Source: Flammeovirgaceae bacterium UBA4659 (lineage in GTDB: Bacteria; Bacteroidota; Bacteroidia; Cytophagales; Cyclobacteriaceae). Taken from it: a stretch of 11,767 nucleotides of DNA. The notes under the pieces are model-generated. The model saw only the letters and a program-made list of their open reading frames with translations, was not told where the DNA came from and ran no database searches. A program made the translations under genes and the position numbers. The stretch is taken from positions 1-11,767 of the forward strand of contig DHLV01000027.1 of assembly GCA_002405445.1 (NCBI GenBank), written 5' to 3'. Shown piece by piece: positions 1 through 6,316 of this stretch. How positions within the stretch are numbered: the first letter of the stretch is position 1; the number at the start of each line of letters is the position of its first letter.

Positions 1-258
1 CCTCTGCTCCAAATACTTCACAATCATTTTGTTATCAGATAATTTCTTAAAAGCGATTTCCCTGCCTGTTACGAGCAAGTAAAGGTGTTCTTCAGCAACA
101 TTAGCGCTGCCTAATAATTGCCTCAAAAAAGGGATAACATATTAATTTAGTGGGAGGTTGAGCAAACCTATGAAAAGATAGCAAGTGATCAGCAGAACGA
201 GACTCAGATACCATTTGTTGCGCCCCTGGCGCGAGTTTTCAATAAATGCGGCCTTCAT
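1..258 (-). pseudogene. Broken or truncated membrane-protein reading frame, partial at left edge
   Basis: From the ATG at 258 the minus strand encodes 38 residues and then TAA at 142-144. The peptide starts MKAAFIENSRQGRNKW, followed by a hydrophobic segment of about 20 residues (roughly residues 17-37). This resembles the N-terminus and first membrane helix of Bacteroidota CPBP-type intramembrane proteases, but that similarity is from memory and weak. After the TAA the same frame stays open for 47 more codons to the window edge and reads like protein (it includes EEHLYLLVTGREIAFKK). That suggests a nonsense mutation in a longer gene. Alternatives are a genuine 38-residue membrane peptide, or chance openness after the stop. 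The rest of the gene lies outside the window. Confidence 0.35.
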
Positions 259-407
259 ACAAATAGACTGTTAAATTTCGATTAAGATTTAGTTTCAATG
301 AAGTAACCCTCCTCGGGTTGCCCAATCGCAAATGGCGAACTCAATATGAATGCACTTTCGCGATTTTACATGCTTTCAAAAAAAAGATAAATTGCTCACA
401 GGTAATT

Positions 408-1127
408 TCACTTGTGGTCATTGATGAGCGATTCAAGTTTCTGTTTAAAAGAGGCTGAAATCGGAATTGCGTGTTGTTGGATCATCACCATGTTCCCCTC
501 AATTTTTTTGATATGGCCAATGTTTACGATGAATGATTTGTGCACTCTGATGAATAGCCTCGCAGGTAGCTTATCTTGTAGCTCCGTCAGCTTATCCAAC
601 ACCATCAGAGGACTCTCTTTCAGTGAATGGATTTTGATGTAGTTTCCGCTTCCCTCGATGTAAAGAATATCGGACAGATAGTACTTGTGGATTTTTTTAT
701 CGGCTTTAAAAAAAATAAACGTTGGGTCAGCAACCTGCTTTTCAGCAGGCTGACCCTGTTTGAAATCCGTCTGGTTCTGCATAAGAATTCTATTTACAGA
801 TTTCAAAAAACGTTCAAAACTTATGGGTTTCAGCAAATAATCCGTGATCCCATACTCGTAGCTCTCCACACCGAACTCTGAAAACGCGGTTGTTAAAATT
901 ATTTTGGGTGGATTTGGCAGGGTCTTCAGCATTTCTAATCCGGAAAGGGAAGGCATTTTAATATCAAGAAAAAGAATGTCAACTTTCTTTTGGCAGAGAA
1001 TATCTAACGCCTCAAAAGCGTTATTGCAAGTGCCCACCAAATCAAGCGCGTATATTTGCGAGACGTACCTTTCAAGAATCTGTTGAGCTATGGGCTCATC
1101 ATCTACGATTAAGCAATGAAACTTCAT
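408..1127 (-). CDS. LytTR-family DNA-binding response regulator
   Basis: This 239-residue protein is the output half of a two-component system. Residues 1-115 form a receiver domain. The acidic pair is D9/D10 (VDDE), the phosphoacceptor is D55 in FLDIKMP, the switch threonine is T80 and the conserved lysine is K100 (LLKP). A linker of about 20 residues leads to a LytTR DNA-binding domain (about 136-232) with ILYIEGSGNYIKIH and FIRVHKSFIVN. LytTR proteins bind direct repeats upstream of target promoters. The start codon overlaps the kinase stop codon as ATGA, so translation is probably coupled to the kinase at 1124-2119. All receiver and LytTR landmarks are intact. The target genes cannot be read from the sequence. 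No convincing intrinsic terminator was found downstream, only a small hairpin at 305-319 without a T-tract. Confidence 0.95.
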   Translation of the reverse strand: MKFHCLIVDDEPIAQQILERYVSQIYALDLVGTCNNAFEALDILCQKKVDILFLDIKMPSLSGLEMLKTLPNPPKIILTTAFSEFGVESYEYGITDYLLKPISFERFLKSVNRILMQNQTDFKQGQPAEKQVADPTFIFFKADKKIHKYYLSDILYIEGSGNYIKIHSLKESPLMVLDKLTELQDKLPARLFIRVHKSFIVNIGHIKKIEGNMVMIQQHAIPISASFKQKLESLINDHK

Positions 1128-2119
1128 ACTTGTAGGTGTAAAGTTGCTTTGAAATACGTGTTCGTTTGTTCGGTTTGCAATTGATGTGTATCGGGGTAAA
1201 TAAGTTGTAGTCTTTTACGGAGATTTTCCAAACCGGTTCCGCTTCGGGAATGAGTATCCAAACTTTCGCAAACGGAGTTTCTCGCTTCAAAAAAGAGGTC
1301 GTTGCCCTGGACAGCGAGTGAAAAATGTGCAAAACACTCATCTGCACCTGTCAATAATCCGTGCTTAAACGCATTTTCCACCAAAGGAATAAACAACAGT
1401 GGATGTACGAAAACATCCCGATTCGCGCCTACGGTTTCAAATTTAACATCCGCATTGCTTCTCAAACGAATTTTCTCCAAACCAAGGTAATCTTCTAGGA
1501 ACTGAATTTCTTTTTTTAAACTTACCCTCTCTGCTTTACTGCTTTCCAACAGGTAACGCATCAAATCAGCGAGTTTCAATGTAGTCTCAGATGCTTTTTG
1601 TGTTTCATTATTTGTAATGAGGCCGTATAAATTATTGAGTGTATTAAACAAGAAATGAGGATGTACTTGTGATTTAAGTAACGATAGTTCATCCTTCAAT
1701 TGCTTGTTTTCAATTTCCTTCAACTTCACGATCTTTTCCAAATACTCGAATAATAATCTACCACCACTTGTAATCAAAAGAAAAAATATCACATTGATAA
1801 TCAATACTACAAAACGCGACACTGAATTAATATGATCGAATTTCGATACCCAAAGAGTGATGATCCCGGCTGTTACACCAACAACCGCAAAAAAGAGCAG
1901 TACAAATTGCATATATCTCTTCCTGAACAAATAGTGCGGTATGAGAAGATAGAGATTGATGTAAGACGCGGCAGCGATAGCTCCAACATAGCCGCCAAAA
2001 ATGTAATAATCTTCGAAGCCCCAATCATTCAGGTCGTTTTGTAATACAATAACAAGCGATAGAGCTCCCCACATGAGCACGTGGGGAGCAATACGCCAAA
2101 TTTTTTTAATAAATGACAT
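1124..2119 (-). CDS. LytS-type (His_kinase family) membrane sensor histidine kinase
   Basis: This 331-residue kinase has four predicted membrane helices (about 11-28, 40-63, 70-91 and 102-120) and no large extracytoplasmic domain. A short coiled region (about 126-148) links them to the catalytic part. The phosphoacceptor motif SQVHPHFLFNTLNNL puts the histidine at H155. The ATPase part has the N-box PLVENAFKHG (N249, H254) and a G-box GTGLENLRKRL. It pairs with the LytTR regulator whose ATG overlaps its stop. Kinases of this layout sense membrane or cell-envelope states, but the stimulus here is unknown. Only 42 bp separate it from the peptidase gene upstream, and no TAnnTTTG element was seen there, so co-transcription with that gene is likely. 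A strong hairpin lies just inside the coding sequence (2064-2089). Confidence 0.95.
   Translation of the reverse strand: MSFIKKIWRIAPHVLMWGALSLVIVLQNDLNDWGFEDYYIFGGYVGAIAAASYINLYLLIPHYLFRKRYMQFVLLFFAVVGVTAGIITLWVSKFDHINSVSRFVVLIINVIFFLLITSGGRLLFEYLEKIVKLKEIENKQLKDELSLLKSQVHPHFLFNTLNNLYGLITNNETQKASETTLKLADLMRYLLESSKAERVSLKKEIQFLEDYLGLEKIRLRSNADVKFETVGANRDVFVHPLLFIPLVENAFKHGLLTGADECFAHFSLAVQGNDLFFEARNSVCESLDTHSRSGTGLENLRKRLQLIYPDTHQLQTEQTNTYFKATLHLQV
2064..2089 (-). other. GC-rich hairpin inside the first codons of the sensor kinase gene
   Basis: GCTCCCCAC (2064-2072) and GTGGGGAGC (2081-2089) are perfect 9-bp inverted repeats around an 8-base loop. In the mRNA the stem starts about 30 bases after the kinase start codon. 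No T-tract follows, so it does not look like an intrinsic terminator. It could slow or regulate kinase translation, or shape mRNA processing between the peptidase and kinase genes. It could also be a codon-constrained coincidence, since the stretch encodes conserved-looking membrane residues. Confidence 0.5.
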
Positions 2120-2161
2120 TCAAACCGGCTAAATATTTAATGCCATAAAAGAAATACATTT

Positions 2162-3646
2162 TTATTTACGTTCCCGTTTTTCGTTGGTGATTTTTCCGAC
2201 AACATACTGCATCACAGGATCCTGACTATTTTTTATGTCTTCCGCAGTGGTTTCAACTACAACATCAGGTTTTACAGGTTGGTAGTTGGTGGCATCGCCA
2301 TTAGCACGCGTAAACAAGGTTGCCGGCACAATGAATGATATCCTCGCATTGGGTGTTTTCATGGGTAATCCGTTGCTTAATTCGCGGGGAATACTGACTG
2401 TGGGTTCACCGACTAAGATTCCCAAATCAAAATCCTCTACCGCATTGGCCATCATCATAGCGGCTGAGTGTGTGCCCGGACCAATCAACACATATACCTG
2501 CCCGCTGAATTTGTTTTTTGCTTTCTTAGGCATAGTGGGTTTAGTTTCACTTTCGATATTTGTACCAACTGGATGTTTGTCATAGTCTTTCATTGGCCCA
2601 CTTTTCACAAACATTCTAAGAACCCAAGGCAAGTCAGCAATAAAATCTCTAAACTGGGCGCTTACCCGCATGGTAGATCCTCCCGATTGCTGATAGGGTT
2701 TATTAGCGATCCTCTGGAGAATTGACTCAGCCGGAAACCCGGAACCACCACCGTTTTCCCGGAGATCAATGATCAAGTTGGATATACGTTTTTCCTGCAA
2801 CTCGTTAAAATAAGAGTCGAGTTTTTTGGTAAAAGCTTTTGATACCGTTTTGCTTTGCGCGAAGTAGAAAGATTTAGCATTGATGTACCCGGTATCCTTG
2901 TCCCGAATTTCAAATGTGATGAAATCGTCCAGTTTCTCCTGGCCATCATCTTGTCTTTTGTTTCTGTATTTTGCTAAATCATTGGATCCTTCTACTGCCA
3001 CGACTGATGCGACACCGGTATTTTTATTGACTATCTCAACGGAGAATGGGCTCTTCATGTCTGCCGCCCACACCAAAAATGGCATAGAAGCTCCAATGGT
3101 TTGTTCTCTTTCGTCATCAAATAGTGGTAAAAATTTTTTGATGATATCGTCCACGGGGATACCGTTTATTTTCTTTACCTCGTTTCCAACAAAATCATCC
3201 GGCAGTGCATTACTCATGATGCCGAGTATCTCCCATTTTCCGTGATTCAATTTCAGGAAAACCGGAAAGAAGCGATCGCCATTTCGAATGGCCTCATCAA
3301 GCATCTGTTCAGGTGGAAAAGTGTAGATGTGGCCTACGTTGTAGGCCGCTGCGAGTTCCATAAAATCAAGGTAAAGTTCCTTTCCGGTTCGATTGCCTTT
3401 CTTCTTTTTTGCCAAGGCAAGTGACTGAATTGAGCCGGAATCAGTCTTCATGTAAGGAAACGGTGATACCTCCTCAACTGATTTGATGAAATAGTCGATA
3501 TCCTGCTCAATCTCTTTTTCTGAGTAGACGACATTTTTCACTTCTGTCGTTGTTAAGGAGGTCATCGTTGATGTGTACTTTTTTATCCCACAGGCAGAAC
3601 ACAGTGTCAAACCGATCAGGGCGGAGGCAAATGACTTTATCTTCAT
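2162..3646 (-). CDS. S41-family (tail-specific protease-like) peptidase, probable lipoprotein
   Basis: This protein of 494 residues uses the ATG at 3646. An in-frame ATG lies 27 bases upstream, but starting at MKIKSF gives a normal signal sequence. The N-terminus has a basic start, a hydrophobic core and LTLCSAC followed by GIKK, suggesting lipidation at C19; the lipobox is imperfect. S41 features are DLRENGGGSG (about residues 294-303), the nucleophile region GPGTHSAAMMMANA with Ser394, and a likely catalytic His106 in NVGHIY, as in the Ser-His tetrad branch rather than the Ser-Lys branch. A PDZ-like segment around KKINGIPVDDI (about 159-170) fits the family. It would act outside the cytoplasm on proteins or peptides; the substrate is unknown. 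It lies 42 bp upstream of the kinase/regulator pair in the same orientation, suggesting a shared message and an envelope-related role. Confidence 0.88.
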   Translation of the reverse strand: MKIKSFASALIGLTLCSACGIKKYTSTMTSLTTTEVKNVVYSEKEIEQDIDYFIKSVEEVSPFPYMKTDSGSIQSLALAKKKKGNRTGKELYLDFMELAAAYNVGHIYTFPPEQMLDEAIRNGDRFFPVFLKLNHGKWEILGIMSNALPDDFVGNEVKKINGIPVDDIIKKFLPLFDDEREQTIGASMPFLVWAADMKSPFSVEIVNKNTGVASVVAVEGSNDLAKYRNKRQDDGQEKLDDFITFEIRDKDTGYINAKSFYFAQSKTVSKAFTKKLDSYFNELQEKRISNLIIDLRENGGGSGFPAESILQRIANKPYQQSGGSTMRVSAQFRDFIADLPWVLRMFVKSGPMKDYDKHPVGTNIESETKPTMPKKAKNKFSGQVYVLIGPGTHSAAMMMANAVEDFDLGILVGEPTVSIPRELSNGLPMKTPNARISFIVPATLFTRANGDATNYQPVKPDVVVETTAEDIKNSQDPVMQYVVGKITNEKRERK

Positions 3647-3670
3647 ATTAAAATGTTTAAATGATCGGTT

Positions 3671-3702
3671 CAAACGTCTGAAATAGCTCCAATATGTATA
3701 AA
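3671..3702 (-). promoter_or_regulatory. Weak candidate Bacteroidota promoter for the S41 peptidase gene
   Basis: On the minus strand, GACGTTTG (3671-3678) matches the -7 consensus TAnnTTTG with one mismatch. TTTA (3699-3702) lies 20 bases upstream in the place of the -33 TTTG, also with one mismatch. The -7 element ends 24 bases before the chosen ATG, a plausible spacing. Two mismatches make this tentative. Confidence 0.3.
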
Positions 3703-4260
3703 TTTGATTGATGACCTTGGGTGAAAATCGTGTGAAATGGTATTTTTCGTTTGTCAGTCGTGGTTAGCAGTATCCACTATTTTACCGCTGAAAGTCCGGC
3801 ACGATTTCAAGTCGGTTATTTCTTTCCAGGGTTGTTTACTACAGTTTACGTGATGTTAGAATGCAACAATTTCAGCGGTCTGTGAGTCCAACTGTACGGC
3901 TTGAAATTGCAGCGTAGTCAGGCCGTATTCGTCCAACACTGATGGATACAAGCTTTTACAGCCGTGGGGGTTATCAAAAAAAGTGCTTGAAGTGTATTGC
4001 ATCGATTTTCTTTCAACAGCTACACAGCCCGGTGGACTATATCGAACAGTGGAGAATCGACTACCCAATAATATGCATTTGCTATTTATCCGGCCTGCGT
4101 ATTGATTTTTTCTGCCGTACAGCAAAATCGCGACTTGTTGTTAAACAACCTTACACGCTTCTATGCTACCTTTCCTATTTGGGTATGTACCGATCGTCAA
4201 CTATCGCTCTGCTTTCTGTAATTGGGAATGCGAGTCAAGTAAGATTGAATTGCCGATATG
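3703..4260. other. Gene-poor stretch between the S41 peptidase and MarR genes
   Basis: No convincing gene was found in these roughly 560 bases. Both strands have open stretches (3856-4125 minus, 3942-4328 plus), but they are cysteine- and tyrosine-rich, of mixed composition and match no family I recognise. A near-perfect 13-bp palindrome, GTTGTTAAACAAC, sits at 4137-4149 and could be a regulator site or chance. The stretch may be decayed coding sequence. No RNA gene or terminator with a T-tract was recognised. Confidence 0.4.
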
Positions 4261-4878
4261 TCAGTTTGTACCGAGAACATGCTCGGGGCAGTCAATTCGT
4301 AAATCTTTGTCGAAAAGCTTTTGGTTAAGCAAGCGACAAAAGTGGTGAGTGGTATCGCTACCCGGTGAAAAATAGACACAGGTTTTGCACATGCGCTGAA
4401 TGGTGATCACACCAGTTTTGTTGAGGTAATGAATGATATCCATCAGGCTCATCAGTAAGTTTTCTTTATCCGCCAAATCTAACCGGTTGATCGGTGTCTG
4501 CATGCGGCCAGCAAAAGTGGCTATCTTTTTTGCTACTTCCAGTCCCTTACTCGTCAGGTAGATTACATAGCTTCTGGTGTCGTGCATCTCGGATTTCTTG
4601 CTGATCATCCTTTTTTGCGCAAGAACCTTTATCGAATCGCTAATGGTAGCCTTGGTCATATTAAACTCTTCTGCTAAATAGCTCACCTTTCGCTTCTCTT
4701 CGCTGTGAAACATCAGAAAAATGAGTATCTGTATTTGGATAGGACTCAACGATGTCTCCTTGCTTTGGTTCCACAGCAAAACCCTAAATGCTTGTGAAAC
4801 TCGCTCCATGGCCGCAACAATACGGCTATCGATGTTTTCATTTTGATTTTCTAAATCGAAAGGAGATTTACCCATCAT
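4261..4878 (-). CDS. MarR-family winged-helix regulator with Cys4 C-terminal extension
   Basis: This 205-residue protein has a MarR core of about 160 residues. It includes the dimerisation helix, LSPIQIQILIFLMFH, the recognition region YLAEEFNMTKATISDSIKVLAQKRMI (about 67-92) and the wing with DTRSYVIYLTSKG (about 100-112). Usual MarR proteins end near residue 150. Here a tail of about 45 residues carries C164-x2-C167, C181 and C197, with H178, H179 and H200, spaced C-x2-C-x13-C-x15-C. Four conserved-looking cysteines suggest a zinc or iron-sulfur site and possible redox, metal or nitric-oxide sensing; that is inference. The start MMGKS offers two adjacent ATGs at 4878 and 4875. No target gene is adjacent in a divergent arrangement. 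The stretch upstream holds a possible operator (4896-4909) and a MITE. Confidence 0.88.
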   Translation of the reverse strand: MMGKSPFDLENQNENIDSRIVAAMERVSQAFRVLLWNQSKETSLSPIQIQILIFLMFHSEEKRKVSYLAEEFNMTKATISDSIKVLAQKRMISKKSEMHDTRSYVIYLTSKGLEVAKKIATFAGRMQTPINRLDLADKENLLMSLMDIIHYLNKTGVITIQRMCKTCVYFSPGSDTTHHFCRLLNQKLFDKDLRIDCPEHVLGTN

Positions 4879-4895
4879 TTTTGCTGTTAAAGATA

Positions 4896-4909
4896 TCCAA
4901 ATTATTGGA
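4896..4909. promoter_or_regulatory. Candidate operator upstream of the MarR gene
   Basis: TCCAA (4896-4900) and TTGGA (4905-4909) form a 5-bp inverted repeat with a 4-base AT spacer, 18 bases upstream of the MarR start codon. MarR dimers bind such short palindromes and often repress their own gene, so autoregulation is plausible. The repeat is short and could be chance. Confidence 0.3.
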
Positions 4910-5073
4910 ATTTAGTCTTGTCTCAGCATGACTAGTCGCTGATCACAGTTTTCATGAGGATCAACAAACAAGAAAAATGATGGAACGTATCAGGCAGGGT
5001 TATTTCGATTGCGGTGTGCGCAATTTGGTGTCAGACTAAAAAGGTTACCTGCCGCAGCACCTGGTCGGTGAGT
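4910..5073. other. Intergenic stretch left of the MITE-like element
   Basis: No gene was recognised. The longest plus-strand frame with an ATG here is about 20 codons (from 4978) and has no family resemblance. With the MITE and the DUF2024 tail, this makes the span between the MarR start and the DUF2024 reading frame about 420 bases. Confidence 0.4.
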
Positions 5074-5224
5074 AAGTAGAAGCCATCTCAAAAAAACATC
5101 ACCATGTCAGGTTCAGCCTGTCGAAACCGGGTTTCAGCATCGAATAGCCTTCGACAAGCCTGCTTGTCCGGCAGGCAGGCTCGGGCTGACAATTGAAAAT
5201 TGATTTTTGAGATGGCTTCAAGTA
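5074..5224. mobile_element. MITE-like palindromic element with target-site duplication
   Basis: Perfect 16-bp terminal inverted repeats, GAAGCCATCTCAAAAA at 5079-5094 and its complement at 5204-5219, bound a 141-bp element. The 5-bp sequence AAGTA flanks both ends directly (5074-5078 and 5220-5224), as expected of a target duplication made by transposition. There is no coding capacity. Inside, 5105-5124 and 5150-5190 are imperfect inverted arms with CAGCCTGTCGAA-type motifs, and the right arm carries its own small hairpin (AGCCTGC paired with GCAGGCT). The structure fits a non-autonomous miniature element mobilised in trans by a transposase recognising these ends. The parent IS is not in the window and I cannot name it. 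The internal CAGCCTGTCGAA type of sequence resembles palindromic repeats widespread in Bacteroidota genomes. Confidence 0.75.
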
Positions 5225-5298
5225 GTTTTCTGTTTCAGTTCAGTTCGGTAAAAACCTTTAAATTACGTTCAAAGGCAAGTGCCTCCCGTGTATCAGTT

Positions 5299-5562
5299 TC
5301 ATTGGCAATTTTTCAATTCAATAATATGAAAGTTGTTTCGCGTGATGCTTTCTATCATCGCCTATGTTGGTGATTCAACATGGCAGAACGAGCAATGCTT
5401 TGAGGTGATCATGCAACCGTTGATCGCTTTGGATTCCAGATAGGATTGGGCGTACCCATAAATGACCTCGGCATCGGTTTCGGATTCTGGAACGATAACG
5501 TCAAAATTCATCATCACTCCATCTTCCCTTGTAACATGTGTATCCCAAACGGCTACGTTCAT
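5299..5562 (-). pseudogene. DUF2024 family protein gene interrupted by an in-frame TAG
   Basis: The ATG at 5562 begins MNVAVWDTHVTREDG, the signature start of the small DUF2024 family (unknown function, usually about 85-90 residues). The frame includes the family C-x2-C-H motif (C57, C60, H61 in HCSFCHVE) but meets TAG at 5362-5364 after 66 residues. Beyond the TAG the same frame continues for 20 codons to TGA at 5299-5301 and ends NNFHIIELKNCQ, matching the usual family ending (a GYYIIEMENC-like tail). An intact gene would encode 87 residues. TAG is the only amber stop among genes in the window, and a CAG-to-TAG change would explain it. An upstream in-frame ATG at 5601 lies inside the preceding terminator hairpin, so it is unlikely as the start. 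Options are a recent pseudogene, a functional 66-residue protein, readthrough, or a sequencing error. Confidence 0.8.
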
Positions 5563-5579
5563 GACTTTGTTTGTTTCAG

Positions 5580-5630
5580 GTAAAAAATAACTGGACTCCA
5601 CTTGTCGGGCTCGTGGGTAGTCCAGTTATT
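5580..5630 (-). terminator. Intrinsic terminator after the protoglobin pair
   Basis: Perfect 12-bp arms AATAACTGGACT (5586-5597) and AGTCCAGTTATT (5619-5630) pair, with further CCAC/GTGG pairing inside. On the minus strand the stem is followed by a run of six Ts. It begins 11 bases past the stop codon of the exported protoglobin. This is the best terminator in the window. Confidence 0.85.
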
Positions 5631-5641
5631 AGTGGGTTACG

Positions 5642-6298
5642 TTAGAATTCGCCTTTCTTCATGTATGGTTGACCCCATAGAATGCTCTGGAGCAGAACGG
5701 ATTTCACCCATGCGTTGTACATTTTTTCAACATCCGCAGCACTGGCTCCCTTTTTGGCAAGAAAGGGTTTTAGTGTTGCGGTAACAGGGATAGTTAAAGC
5801 GGGAATGTAGCGGTAGTTAACGATAGGTACCGAATTTACATGATCCGTTTTGTTCTTTTTCGCAGAATAATGCCGAAGTCCAATTTCGTATTGGTAATCC
5901 AACCACTTCTGATCATAATTGGCTTCTGCCGTTTGCAATATCCACATCGCGAAACGCTCACGAACCTTTGCAAGGTATTCTCCATCAGGTTTACCTGTTC
6001 CTTTATTGCCAAAGAAATATACCAATTGAGGGGTGGAGGCAACAAAGCCATACCAAACATCGAGAATCTCGCTAGTCTGGTCCTTCAAAATGTCGTAAGA
6101 CATTTTGAGGTACCTCACATCATCTTCGCCAAATAACAACGACTGTTCAAGCAGTTTAAGTTCGTCCAAAGACATGGGAGATTTCGTGACGACACTCGTG
6201 CCGTAGGTGTAGCCTGATGGTATTTTCTGCTGCTGAGACTGTACTGTGAAACAAGTTGTTACCCCAATCAGAAGCAGTATTGCGCTTTTTAATTTCAT
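5642..6298 (-). CDS. Exported protoglobin (globin-sensor/protoglobin domain with signal peptide)
   Basis: This 218-residue protein starts with an apparent Sec signal peptide: MKLK, a hydrophobic core to about residue 19, and likely cleavage near VQSQ/QQ (about 22-24). The rest aligns along its length with single-domain protoglobins such as that of Methanosarcina acetivorans. Shared features are GYTYG, WYGFV (W82, Y83), RFAMW (F116), DYQYEIGLRH with the proximal heme histidine H143, VPIVNYRY, and the C-terminal AWVKSVLLQSILWGQPY. Protoglobins bind heme and O2, CO or NO. No signalling domain is attached. Placement in the periplasm is inferred from the signal peptide and is unusual for globins. 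The position matching distal Phe145 is Leu168, preceded by P166-A167. It is the second gene of a pair, 18 bp after the cytoplasmic paralogue, and ends at a strong terminator. Confidence 0.92.
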   Translation of the reverse strand: MKLKSAILLLIGVTTCFTVQSQQQKIPSGYTYGTSVVTKSPMSLDELKLLEQSLLFGEDDVRYLKMSYDILKDQTSEILDVWYGFVASTPQLVYFFGNKGTGKPDGEYLAKVRERFAMWILQTAEANYDQKWLDYQYEIGLRHYSAKKNKTDHVNSVPIVNYRYIPALTIPVTATLKPFLAKKGASAADVEKMYNAWVKSVLLQSILWGQPYMKKGEF

Positions 6299-6316
6299 AA
6301 GGTTTTTGATTTATTT

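Noticed and set aside
3856..4125. Minus-strand open frame of 89 codons between the S41 and MarR genes
   Set aside because: The C-terminal part reads somewhat like protein, but the N-terminal part is mixed and rich in Cys/Tyr/Ser. No family is recognised, a long plus-strand frame overlaps it, and no start signal was found.
3942..4328. Plus-strand open frame of 128 codons overlapping the MarR 3' end
   Set aside because: The translation is Cys/Tyr/Arg-rich without domain features and runs antisense into the real MarR gene. It looks like chance openness.
5105..5190. Possible CRISPR or tandem array within the palindromic region
   Set aside because: The repeats are inverted arms of one element, with no regular spacers. 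The terminal repeats and target duplication point to a MITE.
5362..5364. Stop-codon reassignment (TAG recoded) in this organism
   Set aside because: A single TAG in one small gene is far better explained by a point mutation or sequence error; nothing else in the window supports recoding.
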